Assembly: GCF_963664915.1 (NCBI RefSeq)
Contig: NZ_OY761810.1
Span: 2,928,661-2,992,660 of the forward strand
Reading direction: 5' to 3'
Length of the DNA stretch: 64,000 nt
From: an uncultured Caproiciproducens sp.
GTDB lineage: Bacteria > Bacillota > Clostridia > Oscillospirales > Acutalibacteraceae
Part shown: positions 55,177-63,259 of the stretch, one piece after another
Position numbering within the stretch: position 1 is the stretch's first letter
How the letters are laid out: every line of letters begins with the position of its first letter
The notes under the pieces: model-generated
Databases searched by the model: none
What the model saw: the letters and a program-made list of their open reading frames with translations, nothing else
Told to the model about the DNA's origin: nothing
Translations under genes and position numbers: made by a program

Positions 55177-55554
55177 TTAAAAAGGGCGGGTATTCTCCAG
55201 TAACCCAGCCATGCCCCATGCGGAACGATTTGGCTGTGCAGCACGGCGGATACTTGTCACTTTTCCAGCGGAGGTGCCGTACAAAGTATAAACAGCGGCG
55301 GAAATTGCCGCAACCGTTTCTTCGGAAATGCCGGTTTGAACAGACTGAACTGATACGGGTATTAAAGCAGAAGGGGATGGCGACACTACCGGCTGAACAC
55401 TGTCTTTATGATCTTCATGATTTGACTGCAATTTTTTGACCACTGCCCCATACCCTTTGATCACAAAAGTCAAAAATATCAGCATAGAAAAAACAATAAC
55501 GATGCCGGTAAGCAGAATAATGATGGAAAGTTGTATTTTTTGTTCAAGACTCAT
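55177..55554 (-). CDS. OadG-like gamma subunit
   Basis: 125 aa. One N-terminal membrane helix (IQLSIIILLTGIVIVFSMLIFLTFVI), a proline/serine linker and a C-terminal AVYTLYGTSAGKVTSIRR tail that ends in the typical SAWGMAGLLENTRPF. Upstream of oadB in the same operon, the usual order for a small subunit that anchors the alpha subunit. Confidence 0.85.
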   Translation of the reverse strand: MSLEQKIQLSIIILLTGIVIVFSMLIFLTFVIKGYGAVVKKLQSNHEDHKDSVQPVVSPSPSALIPVSVQSVQTGISEETVAAISAAVYTLYGTSAGKVTSIRRAAQPNRSAWGMAGLLENTRPF

Positions 55555-55745
55555 ACTTTATCTCCTTATTTCTTAAAAATATTATTTGATAAAAATGAAT
55601 AGAAAATTAACAATTGCTCTAATTATAAACGATAGCAAAATTTATTTCAATTATATTTTACTACTTTTTGATTTTTATTGCATAAATTTGCCGTGCGAAT
55701 TATAATAAAATATAAATAATGCCGAGAAGGAGGCTTGATTTCTTG

Positions 55746-56603
55746 ATGACAAATGACGAATTTAGGCGTTCCTTCAGGGTGCCTTTTCATAACAGCCTGG
55801 GCCTTGCAGTCTATAGCTGCGGGGTTCAGCGCTGCGGCGCCTGCCATTCCTGGGGTCCCGCCGTGCGCGATCATTACCTGATTCACTATATATTATCCGG
55901 GCAAGGCACTTTTTTTAGCGGCGGCAAAGAATATCATCTTACTGCGGGCGACGGTTTTTTGGTCGAACCGTCCCATGTTGTCCACTATGTTGCGGATCGG
56001 GAAGATCCGTGGGAATACAGCTGGATCGGATTCAACGGCAGCGATGCAAAAAGACTCATGGGCCAAACCGGTCTCTTGGATCGAAGCCCTGTTTTCCACT
56101 ATGAAGAAGACAGGCTTTTTGAGGAGCTTCTGATGAAAATCTGCAATGCTTCCGGTTCCACCCCAAGCGACGAGGCAAGAATGGAATCCGGGCTTCTGCT
56201 GTTTTTAGCCGCACTGATGGACAAATTCGGTGTTCCTTCCACACAGCACACAAACGGATATGAATATGTGCAGAAAGCAATTAAATTTATAGAATATAAT
56301 TATTCGAGCGATATCGGCATTACCGATATCGCCTCCAGCGTGGGAATCAGCCGCAGTCATCTGTACCGCCTGTTTATGCAGCACATCTCCATTCCGCCGA
56401 ATGAATATCTGATGCGCTACCGCATCAGCAAGGCGTCCGAGCTGCTGGAATGCCGTAATCTGTCAGTCGGTGAAGTTGCTTATTCGGCAGGTTTTTCCGA
56501 TCAATTGTATTTTTCGCGCGTATTTAAAAAATGCATGGGCATGCCGCCAAGCCACTTTACCTGCTATGAACGTGCGACGAAAAAAAAGGAGGATTTAAAA
56601 TGA
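55746..56603 (+). CDS. AraC family transcriptional regulator
   Basis: 285 aa from ATG 55746 (TTG 55743 also possible; AAGGAGG about 12 bases upstream). N-terminal cupin sensor (LSGQGTFFSGGKEYHLTAGDGFLVEPS) and C-terminal double HTH (IASSVGISRSHLYRLFMQH, VGEVAYSAGFSDQLYFSRVFKKCMG). Sugar-sensing type. Ends overlapping the DUF1836 gene by 4 bases. Confidence 0.93.
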   Translation: MTNDEFRRSFRVPFHNSLGLAVYSCGVQRCGACHSWGPAVRDHYLIHYILSGQGTFFSGGKEYHLTAGDGFLVEPSHVVHYVADREDPWEYSWIGFNGSDAKRLMGQTGLLDRSPVFHYEEDRLFEELLMKICNASGSTPSDEARMESGLLLFLAALMDKFGVPSTQHTNGYEYVQKAIKFIEYNYSSDIGITDIASSVGISRSHLYRLFMQHISIPPNEYLMRYRISKASELLECRNLSVGEVAYSAGFSDQLYFSRVFKKCMGMPPSHFTCYERATKKKEDLK

Positions 56604-57163
56604 GTGAAGCAGCCGAACAAATTGCAAAATGGGCAGAGGAAATCAAAAAATACAGCGCAGTTGACTGGGACAGGCTGCCGGAAATCTATTTATATATGGA
56701 TCAGGTACTTACCTATATGAACAAACAGCTCCGCCTGTTTGAGCGCAATGAAAGCACAAGCTTATTGACATCAAGCATGATTAATAATTACGTAAAAGAC
56801 GGTGTTCTTCCCCGGCCCGAGCAGAAAAAATATGCCCGTGAGCACCTGGCGCTGCTGATGGTAATCTGTATGCTGAAGCAGGTCCTGTCCATCCAGGATA
56901 TCTCATCCCTGTTAAAAACATTGCTGGAAGACGCATCAAACGCCGAAATGTACGGACGTTTCTGTGAAGCACATTCTTCCGCGCTGAAAGAAGTATGTGA
57001 TCGTGTAAGTTCAACCGCAGAACAGGGCGACGCCGAGCTGACAAGGCTGGTGATTGAACTTTCCATTGAAGCAAACGCACGCCGCACGGCGGCGGAAAGA
57101 ATTCTGAGCGAATTAGCCGCAGCGGACAAAAAAGATAAAACAAACGAAAAAAAGGACAAGTAA
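56600..57163 (+). CDS. DUF1836 protein, MerR-like
   Basis: 187 aa. LPEIYLYMDQVLTYMNKQL and SLLTSSMINNYVKDGVLPRPEQKKY show the MerR-like winged helix of DUF1836, followed by a helical C-terminal part. Translationally coupled to the AraC regulator; likely a transcription regulator of unknown signal. Confidence 0.87.
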   Translation: MSEAAEQIAKWAEEIKKYSAVDWDRLPEIYLYMDQVLTYMNKQLRLFERNESTSLLTSSMINNYVKDGVLPRPEQKKYAREHLALLMVICMLKQVLSIQDISSLLKTLLEDASNAEMYGRFCEAHSSALKEVCDRVSSTAEQGDAELTRLVIELSIEANARRTAAERILSELAAADKKDKTNEKKDK

Positions 57164-57186
57164 ATAATGAAGTCCAAATGATTCGA

Positions 57187-57217
57187 CCGTCCCGCAGCCT
57201 TGCGGGACGGCTTTTCT
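57187..57217 (+). terminator. Terminator of the AraC/DUF1836 operon
   Basis: CCGTCCCGCA-GCCT-TGCGGGACGG then CTTTTCT. Confidence 0.93.
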
Positions 57218-57306
57218 ATGTCTGCTCCGCATAACAAATATGGACGTTAACCATAATGATTAATCAGCATAATATAAAGATAGACAAAAGAAAGTGAGGT
57301 ATTGAT

Positions 57307-59160
57307 ATGTGTGGAATTGCAGGATTTTGCGATTATAACGACGATTTGAGCGAGGAAGCTTTGTTTTGGAAAGCGCTTGCGAAACGAATGGGATCACGAT
57401 TAAAGCACCGCGGCCCGGATGACAGCGGAGTACATGTTTCATCCCACGCAGCATTCGCCCACACAAGGCTTGCTGTTGTGGACATTGAGGGCGGGAAGCA
57501 GCCGATGACCGCTGTTGTCGATGGTCTTCATTATACCATCGTTTACAACGGTGAGCTGTACAACAGTGATGAATTGCGCGCCGAACTCAAAGCACTTGGA
57601 CATACTTTTGAAACAAAAAGCGATACCGAAGTCCTTTTAAAATGCTACATCCAGTTTGGATTTACATGTGCCGAAAAGCTGAACGGCATTTTTGCCTTTG
57701 CGGTTGATGATGAAAAACGTCATTGCTGCTATTTATGCCGTGACCGTTTTGGTGTGAAACCGCTTTTTTATTCCATGGAAAACGGACGCCTTGTTTTCGC
57801 CTCGGAAATAAAAGCACTGTTTGAGTATCCGGGAATCAATCCTGTCATTGACCGTCAGGGATTGTGCGAAATATTCGGGATAGGGCCTGCCAGAACTGCC
57901 GGAATCGGTGTATTTAAGAATATACTGGAGGTCAAACCCGGGCATTTCGCCGTGTTTGACCGTCAGGGACTGGAGACATACCCCTACTTTGAGCTGAAAA
58001 GTTATGAGCATCCGGACAGCTATGAAGACAGCGTAAAGCGGGTTCGATACCTTGTGGAAGACGCCGTTACCAGGCAGCTTGTGTCCGATGTGCCGCTGTG
58101 CACATTTTTGTCGGGCGGTCTTGACTCCAGCATTATCACCGCACTGGCCGCAAGGAATTATCAATCGGCGGGTAAAACGCTTTCCACCTATTCTTTCGAT
58201 TTCACCGGAAATGACAAGTATTTTAAACCGACAGCATTCCAGCCGGGGGCAGATAAGCCATGGGTCGAAAAAATGGCCCAACTGTTTAAAACAGATCACC
58301 ACTATTTGGAATGCGACAACGTGAATCTTGCCGACCGGCTTTATGATTCGGTTACTGCAAAGGACCTGCCCGGCATGGCGGATGTTGACTCTTCCCTGCT
58401 TTACTTCTGTAATCTGGTGAAAAAGAACCATGTTGTCGGGCTGAGCGGAGAATGTGCGGATGAAATATTCGGGGGATATCCATGGTTTCATAAAAAAGAA
58501 GCATTTGAGGGCCACTGCTTCCCATGGTCACCGGACCTGTCGATCAGAATAAATCTGCTGATCCCTGAAATTGCCGATGAGCTGCATATTGAGGATTATG
58601 TAACTATGCGGTATGAGGAATCAATCGCCGCTGTTCCCGTGCTTGAAGGTGAAAGCGCACAGGAGAAACGGCGCAGGGAAATCTCCTTCCTAAACATCAA
58701 CTGGTTTATGTCCACCCTGCTCGACCGCAAAGACCGAGCCAGCATGGCAAGCGGTCTTGAAGTGCGTGTGCCGTATGCTGACCATCGTATTGTGCAGTAT
58801 GTATTCAATACGCCATGGGAATACAAATGCCATGACGGCGTCGTTAAGGGGCTTTTACGCGATGCAGCGAAGGATTGGCTCCCGGAAGATGTTCTCATGC
58901 GCAAAAAAAGCCCGTATCCCAAAACACACAACCCGGCTTATGAGCAGATTGTGAAACAAAGACTGGCAGCCGTCATGGCAGACAATGACGAGCCGATACA
59001 CCAACTGGTCAGCAAAGCCGCCGCCGGGGAATTGCTCAGTGAAAAATCCGATTACGGTAAGCCGTGGTTCGGTCAGCTGATGGCCGGTCCACAACTGATG
59101 GCGTATTTGCTTCAAGTCAATGACTGGCTTAAAAAATATGATATTACGATTGAGTTGTAA
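57307..59160 (+). CDS. asnB: Asparagine synthase (glutamine-hydrolysing)
   Basis: 617 aa. Class II glutamine amidotransferase starting with the catalytic Cys (MCGIAGF), glutamine site KHRGPDDSG and VYNGELYN, then synthetase domain PPi loop CTFLSGGLDSSIITAL and active-site GLSGECADEIFGGYPW. Catalyses aspartate + glutamine to asparagine with ATP. Confidence 0.96.
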   Translation: MCGIAGFCDYNDDLSEEALFWKALAKRMGSRLKHRGPDDSGVHVSSHAAFAHTRLAVVDIEGGKQPMTAVVDGLHYTIVYNGELYNSDELRAELKALGHTFETKSDTEVLLKCYIQFGFTCAEKLNGIFAFAVDDEKRHCCYLCRDRFGVKPLFYSMENGRLVFASEIKALFEYPGINPVIDRQGLCEIFGIGPARTAGIGVFKNILEVKPGHFAVFDRQGLETYPYFELKSYEHPDSYEDSVKRVRYLVEDAVTRQLVSDVPLCTFLSGGLDSSIITALAARNYQSAGKTLSTYSFDFTGNDKYFKPTAFQPGADKPWVEKMAQLFKTDHHYLECDNVNLADRLYDSVTAKDLPGMADVDSSLLYFCNLVKKNHVVGLSGECADEIFGGYPWFHKKEAFEGHCFPWSPDLSIRINLLIPEIADELHIEDYVTMRYEESIAAVPVLEGESAQEKRRREISFLNINWFMSTLLDRKDRASMASGLEVRVPYADHRIVQYVFNTPWEYKCHDGVVKGLLRDAAKDWLPEDVLMRKKSPYPKTHNPAYEQIVKQRLAAVMADNDEPIHQLVSKAAAGELLSEKSDYGKPWFGQLMAGPQLMAYLLQVNDWLKKYDITIEL

Positions 59161-59189
59161 CGCACTCGTAACGGTCAATTAAGATAACT

Positions 59190-59238
59190 AGGCGTCCCAA
59201 CCTGCAAAATCTTTCGGGTTCGGGGCGCCTTTCTATTA
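59190..59238 (+). terminator. Terminator of asnB
   Basis: AGGCGTCCCaACC and GGGTtcGGGGCGCCT form an imperfect stem over an A/T-rich loop, followed by TTCTATTATT. Confidence 0.75.
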
Positions 59239-59278
59239 TTCAATATTTCATTCGAATTCCCAAGTGATTTGCACCTTA

Positions 59279-59307
59279 TTGCAATTTCGTAATTCCTGTT
59301 ATACAAT
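59279..59307 (+). promoter_or_regulatory. Promoter of hydroxyacid dehydrogenase
   Basis: TTGCAA at 59279-59284, 17 bases, TACAAT at 59302-59307. Confidence 0.6.
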
Positions 59308-59368
59308 GGAACAAAATTCAAATTTGTAAAAAAATGCTTTGAAGAACATAAAAAGGAGTTAAATCATC

Positions 59369-60340
59369 ATGAATTTTTCAAAACGCATACTCGTTCTTCT
59401 TCCTGCAGAGGCCCAGCACAAATTACTGCTGGAACAGTCCGCGCCGGACTGCCTGTTTTCGTACGGTTCCTATGGCACCGTTACAATGAATCAAGTCCAG
59501 GATGCCCATATCATCATTGGCAATCCGCCGGCAGATTACGTGAAAGACTCCCCTAATTTGGAATGGCTTCATTGCAACAGTGCCGGAGTAGATGCATATT
59601 TAAAAGACGGTGTCCTTCCCAAAGGCACAGCTTTGACGAATTCAACCGGAGCGTACGGCCTTGCCGTTTCCGAGCACATGCTTGCAATGCTTTTGGAAAT
59701 CATTAAACAGCTTCACACTTACCGCGATGCGCAGCACCAGCACATTTGGCGGAGTCAGGGAAAGGTGAAATCCATTTTTAATTCCACTGTACTGGTGCTG
59801 GGCATGGGAGATATCGGAGGCGAATTTGCTAAAAAAGTGAAAGCACTGGGGGCATATGTAATCGGCGTTCGCCGCACCCATGCGGAAAAGCCGGATTATG
59901 CCGACGAACTGCATTTAACCCAAGAACTGGACAGCCTTCTGCCCCGTGCAGACATCATTGCGCTCAGTCTGCCTGAAACGAAGGATACCTATCAGTTGTT
60001 TTCGCGTGAACGGCTTGCCTTAGTAAAAGAAGAGGCCGTACTCTTAAATGTCGGCCGCGGTACGGTCATTGACACGGACGCGCTCTGCGACGCGCTGGAA
60101 AGCGGGCATCTCTTTGGAGCGGGACTTGATGTTACCGACCCTGAACCTTTGCCGGAAAACCATCGGATCTGGGACATCCCGAACGTTGTTATTACGCCCC
60201 ATATATCGGGACTTTACCACCTGCAGGAAACCTTTGAACGGGTGGTACGTATTGCCGCAGAAAATTTGAGACATTACGCTAACGGAGAACCGCTGAACAA
60301 TGTCGTCGATTTTTCAACCGGCTATCGCACCAGAAAATAA
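59369..60340 (+). CDS. D-2-hydroxyacid dehydrogenase
   Basis: 323 aa NAD(P)-dependent oxidoreductase. Rossmann motif LGMGDIGGEFAKKVKALGAYVIGVRRT, NVGRGTVIDTDALCDALESG, ALDVTDPEPLPENHRIWDIPNVVITPHISG with the catalytic His (PHISG), plus the Arg and Glu of the family. Substrate not determined (2-ketoacid reductase or phosphoglycerate dehydrogenase-like). Confidence 0.92.
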   Translation: MNFSKRILVLLPAEAQHKLLLEQSAPDCLFSYGSYGTVTMNQVQDAHIIIGNPPADYVKDSPNLEWLHCNSAGVDAYLKDGVLPKGTALTNSTGAYGLAVSEHMLAMLLEIIKQLHTYRDAQHQHIWRSQGKVKSIFNSTVLVLGMGDIGGEFAKKVKALGAYVIGVRRTHAEKPDYADELHLTQELDSLLPRADIIALSLPETKDTYQLFSRERLALVKEEAVLLNVGRGTVIDTDALCDALESGHLFGAGLDVTDPEPLPENHRIWDIPNVVITPHISGLYHLQETFERVVRIAAENLRHYANGEPLNNVVDFSTGYRTRK

Positions 60341-60398
60341 ATGATCGGACTGGCGGGACATGAATGACAATGTTCCCTAAGTATTTTAAATTCTCATA

Positions 60399-60426
60399 TT
60401 GACAAGCCATGCCCCATCACCATAAT
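60399..60426 (+). promoter_or_regulatory. SigA promoter of the 23-aa ORF
   Basis: TTGACA at 60399-60404, 16 bases, CATAAT at 60421-60426. Confidence 0.75.
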
Positions 60427-60458
60427 ATATAATATCTCCTTTCAAAGGAGGGATTTAA

Positions 60459-60530
60459 ATGCTTTGGTGTTGGGACCCTCACATTCGCCGCTGGCGCTTC
60501 TTCTATATGGGCCATTGGATCCCTTTATAG
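60459..60530 (+). CDS. Trp-rich 23-aa peptide
   Basis: ATG 6 bases after AAAGGAGGG. Product begins MLWCWDPHIRRWRFF; four Trp and three Arg in 23 residues. It stands alone between its own promoter and a perfect terminator, a transcript of about 140 bases. No family recognised. Confidence 0.6.
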   Translation: MLWCWDPHIRRWRFFYMGHWIPL

Positions 60531-60542
60531 GAATAAAACGCA

Positions 60543-60580
60543 AAAACAGGGAATGCCCATTCGGGCATTCCCTGTTTTGG
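60543..60580 (+). terminator. Terminator of the 23-aa unit
   Basis: CAGGGAATGCCC-ATTC-GGGCATTCCCTG within a longer AAAA/TTTT pairing, then GG; T4 tail. Confidence 0.93.
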
Positions 60581-60637
60581 TGCTGGTGATCGGACTTGAA
60601 CCGATACGGTGTCGCCACCGAGGGATTTTAAGTCCCT
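60578..60637 (-). tRNA. Orphan 3' half of tRNA-Leu(UAA), prophage attachment remnant
   Basis: Minus strand carries anticodon stem AGGGA-CTTAAAA-TCCCT (anticodon TAA), variable arm CGGTG-GCGA-CACCG, T arm ATCGG-TTCAAGT-CCGAT, acceptor CACCAGC and ACCA. The 5' half with GCTGGTG is missing; the DNA to the right is unrelated. Typical of the copied 3' end left by an element that integrated at a tRNA gene. Confidence 0.85.
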
Positions 60638-60729
60638 AACTATATGGCTATATTACTGGATTATTCAATTAATTACGCCACGATTACGCCAATGCTGAAT
60701 TATTACTCTAACAAACACAAAAATAAAAG

Positions 60730-60825
60730 TTGACAAATAGAACAAATGTACTATAATATATTTATCCCATTCGTTTCCGCATTTAGCTCTGTACTTTTTG
60801 TAGCGAGAAGTACAGAGCACTTTTA
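60730..60825 (+). ncRNA. Short promoter-to-terminator unit without ORF
   Basis: TTGACA (60730-60735), 16 bases, TATAAT (60752-60757). About 30 bases later GCTCTGTACTT (60786-60796) pairs with AAGTACAGAGC (60808-60818), then ACTTTTATAAG. Encodes no plausible peptide; could be a small RNA or attenuated leader of the 60850 ORF. Confidence 0.5.
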
Positions 60826-60849
60826 TAAGCGCATGTTTGGAGTGATTTT

Positions 60850-61082
60850 ATGTCAAGTTTGCTAATGATGATCATCATGGTCATATCTGCCCCATACTGC
60901 TTGCCGTCTGCGCGACCTGCACCACTTTGTGGGTATCTCGGCGCATAAATAATAAGGAATTAGCCTGCCTGATCAGTATGATGTTGGGGAAATTGCTTGC
61001 TATTATTCTGCTGGTGTTGGCGTACTGCGTGCTTCCTGCGATAGCTAGAAGGGCAATGTCGATTATGGGTACGGCGGTGTGA
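60850..61082 (+). pseudogene. Small membrane protein with frame break
   Basis: ATG 60850 after GGAGTGA opens MSSLLMMIIMVISA; at the C4 run near 60890 the frame must slip by -1 to continue PILLAVCATCTTLWVSRRIN ... LLAIILLVLAYCVLPAIARR to TGA at 61080-61082 (77 aa). Unslipped it stops at 60946 after 32 residues. Could be a disabled gene, a sequencing slip, or programmed frameshifting at C-CCC. Confidence 0.45.
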
Positions 61083-61190
61083 TTCGGCGCGATTGAGCTG
61101 CAGTAGTTGGTTATAGATCATAGCCTGGTTGATAACCACTGCATTCAAATTCTGATTTATATCCTTTAGCAAAGTAAATATTTCCGACAT
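60960..61190 (-). CDS. Small ORF, 76 aa, overlapping convergently
   Basis: ATG 61190 after AGGAGGAATAGC, a strong ribosome site. N-terminal half is amphipathic helical (MSEIFTLLKDINQNLNAVVI); the Q/H-rich end lies antisense to the membrane protein above, so only the first about 37 residues look genuine. Confidence 0.45.
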   Translation of the reverse strand: MSEIFTLLKDINQNLNAVVINQAMIYNQLLQLNRAESHRRTHNRHCPSSYRRKHAVRQHQQNNSKQFPQHHTDQAG

Positions 61191-61199
61191 TGCTATTCC

Positions 61200-61471
61200 T
61201 CCTAGTTATAATTGTTGTGAGTAATTATAATGCAGAAATTTGTCGGAAATGTGTTTTCGTGGAGAATAATCACACGAACTGCCCTTCAAACTGAGAATTT
61301 CGGAAGATACTTGCCGCGAAAGGAGGTAAAGAATACGACGCGTTATATTTGGCCTGCTGGAATGGTTGGGGCCGTTAGAAGTAAATAGAAAATCCCTGAA
61401 CCACGGGAATCACTCGGCGGATGGGTATCAGTTATATAGATCTCACGATGTGATCTACGCGGTTGAGAAAT
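61200..61471. other. Gap without convincing gene
   Basis: 270 bases with an AAAGGAGG at about 61318 but no good ORF after it; the frame stops quickly in all phases. Nothing else recognised. Confidence 0.5.
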
Positions 61472-61503
61472 AAAAAAAGCCCGTCGGTTAACTTCCGGCG
61501 GAC
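61472..61503 (-). terminator. Terminator of the RHH gene
   Basis: Minus strand GTCCGCCGG / CCGACGGGC with one mismatch, then TTTTTTT. Confidence 0.85.
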
Positions 61504-61568
61504 ATATCTTTTACTATCAGCTCATTAATATAGGCGTTTAGGCTCATGCCCTTTGAATCGGCATGGGC

Positions 61569-61862
61569 TTATTTTTTATTCTCAATTGCGTCCAGTACGC
61601 GCTTTGCAATATTTGGATCGTGATTTTTCTTTAAAATTTCATCAACGTCAAGACGTTCTATGCGCTCGTTGATTGCTATAATTACAAATTCATTTAAGCT
61701 TTCACCCTTTGGATATTCGTCTGTAATCTGCGAAGCTGCAAAAGCCTTTAATTCTTCCTTTTGACCTTTGGGTACCGTAATGTATAATCGGTCGTATGCT
61801 TTCTCGTTATAGTTGCGGCTCCATTCAGTTTGCTTTTTCATATCTCGTTTTCTTTCTGTCAT
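61569..61862 (-). CDS. Probable ribbon-helix-helix regulator
   Basis: 97 aa from ATG 61862 after GAGGTGA. AYDRLYITVPKGQKEELKAFA gives a strand-helix start, GESLNEFVIIAINERIERLD a second helix, as in Arc/MetJ-type regulators of mobile elements. Divergent from the small ORFs, with three palindromic sites in between, suggesting autoregulation. Confidence 0.65.
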   Translation of the reverse strand: MTERKRDMKKQTEWSRNYNEKAYDRLYITVPKGQKEELKAFAASQITDEYPKGESLNEFVIIAINERIERLDVDEILKKNHDPNIAKRVLDAIENKK

Positions 61863-61897
61863 AAAAATCACCTCGTGAACATCATATCACTTTTACA

Positions 61898-61978
61898 CTA
61901 ATAACGCAATTAGTCATTATTGCTAATAACGTTATTAAAAGTTTGGATATTATGCTTATTAAATAATAACGTTATTAG
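61898..61978. promoter_or_regulatory. Three palindromic operator-like repeats
   Basis: CTAATAACGCAATTAG (61898-61913), TAATAACGTTATTA (61924-61937) and TAATAACGTTATTA (61964-61977). The last two are perfect 14-bp palindromes 40 bp apart; the first is a degenerate copy 25 bp away. They lie between the divergent small repressor-like gene and the 62018 ORF. Confidence 0.8.
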
Positions 61979-62017
61979 TGATATGCCATAGTCACGATAA
62001 AGAAAGGGGCGGTCAAT

Positions 62018-62155
62018 ATGACAAACGACGAAATTATGACACTAAACCTTAGAAGAATAAACGTATGTGATATAAGGTTGGCATTAATAAGCCTTATTTG
62101 TGACATGAAAAGAGTGTTAAACGATGAATCAACAAGCGAATATTGTTTTACCTGA
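62018..62155 (+). CDS. Small phage-type ORF, 45 aa
   Basis: ATG after AAAGGGGCGG. Product MTNDEIMTLNLRRINVCDIR and onward to EYCFT. Typical size and composition of a small prophage protein; no role assigned. Confidence 0.55.
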   Translation: MTNDEIMTLNLRRINVCDIRLALISLICDMKRVLNDESTSEYCFT

Positions 62156-62225
62156 ATCAATAGCCAAGTGGGAAGCACTTAAAGCGGAAATTGCAAAACA
62201 GTTTGATGCCCAAGACGCTGAATAA
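62124..62225 (+). CDS. Small ORF, 33 aa, overlapping the previous one
   Basis: ATG 62124 in another frame, 32 bases inside the 62018 ORF; a GAGTG upstream. Product MNQQANIVLPESIAKWEALK and onward. Amphipathic; overlap is common in phage early regions. Confidence 0.5.
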   Translation: MNQQANIVLPESIAKWEALKAEIAKQFDAQDAE

Positions 62226-62267
62226 TCTACACACGCCGCACAGGAAATTAATCCGATGCGACTTATT

Positions 62268-62513
62268 TTAGGTAAACATGGCATTCATTCTTTTTATACA
62301 TTTGCGACAAACGATGTGGCCTTCAAAGTTAACAACATTATGTACGCCGTTGCAAAACTCACATGCAAATTTCTTTTTTCTTAGAATGATTTTATCATCA
62401 TCAACAAAAAATTCAAACTGATCATTTGCATTTATATTAAGACCCTTCCTGAGTTCTTTGGGCATAACAATTCGGCCTAATTGGTCAATTCTTCTAACTA
62501 TTGCAACTGCCAT
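62268..62513 (-). CDS. AbrB-like regulator with zinc knuckle
   Basis: 81 aa. SpoVT/AbrB swapped-hairpin domain (AVAIVRRIDQLGRIVMPKELR, about 2-46) followed by CEFCNGVHNVVNFEGHIVCRKC, a CxxC...CxxC knuckle not found in most AbrB proteins. DNA-binding regulator in the prophage. Confidence 0.85.
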   Translation of the reverse strand: MAVAIVRRIDQLGRIVMPKELRKGLNINANDQFEFFVDDDKIILRKKKFACEFCNGVHNVVNFEGHIVCRKCIKRMNAMFT

Positions 62514-62605
62514 ACGTTCGCCTCTTTAAATTTTATTTTCCCATATTTTACCATGCAGAAAACATGGTTTAGTTCCATACTATCAATGGTAATAATTGCT
62601 AATTT

Positions 62606-62640
62606 AACAAAAGGCCCGCTGGAAATTAATCCAACGGGCT
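62606..62640 (-). terminator. Terminator of the lysis genes
   Basis: GCCCGCTGG (62614-62622) and CCAACGGGC (62631-62639) pair across AAATTAAT; T4 on the minus strand after CC. Confidence 0.85.
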
Positions 62641-62650
62641 ATAATTTTAT

Positions 62651-63226
62651 CTATTCTGTTTTCGCGTCCCCGGCCGCCGCCGTATCTGTCTTAACCTCTG
62701 CCGCTGCATCCGCCCCGGTCTGTGCAGCTTCGGTGAGCGCGGTATCTTCAATGGTACCAATAATACCCTGCATTGCACCTACCGGCAGCGCCTGATCTGC
62801 TTTGCTCTCAACCTGGGACTTTAAGCTTCCGACGATCTTCAGCAGGAATGGCGGCAATGCCACACCGATATCGGACATGTTTTCAAGGATACTGATAATC
62901 TCGTTGCAGATCAGCCACACCGCCGCAAGTGACGCGACCGCATACCCAAAATGCAGAGTAATGCCGGCAGAATCCGCCGCGTATGTAATTAGGCAGTCAA
63001 TGACGGCTCCGATGCCGACCAGCAGCCACATGCAGATTTTTTTGACGATTCCGCGGAATCCTTTATAGCTGCTGATCTTCTGGTTGCGGTACTTCGCCGC
63101 GGCAAGGCCGGTACCGTAATCAATGATGTTGACTGCCACTAGGAGCAGCATCGGCACGGCCAGAATTCCCAGCCACGCCGACAGTGCCGTGAATACCGCG
63201 ATAAAGGTTGCTTTTAATTTGTCCAT
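62651..63226 (-). CDS. Phage holin family protein
   Basis: 191 aa. Three to four membrane helices (LGILAVPMLLLVAVNIIDYGTGLAA, MWLLVGIGAVIDCLITYAADSAG, LHFGYAVASLAAVWLICNEIISI) with RNQKISSYKGFRGIVKKI between, matching the Phage_holin_4 group (TcdE/toxin-secretion holins). C-terminal tail is Ala/Thr-rich. Directly after the endolysin. Confidence 0.92.
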   Translation of the reverse strand: MDKLKATFIAVFTALSAWLGILAVPMLLLVAVNIIDYGTGLAAAKYRNQKISSYKGFRGIVKKICMWLLVGIGAVIDCLITYAADSAGITLHFGYAVASLAAVWLICNEIISILENMSDIGVALPPFLLKIVGSLKSQVESKADQALPVGAMQGIIGTIEDTALTEAAQTGADAAAEVKTDTAAAGDAKTE

Positions 63227-63259
63227 GAATTTAATACCCTCCGATTTTATTTATTTAAA

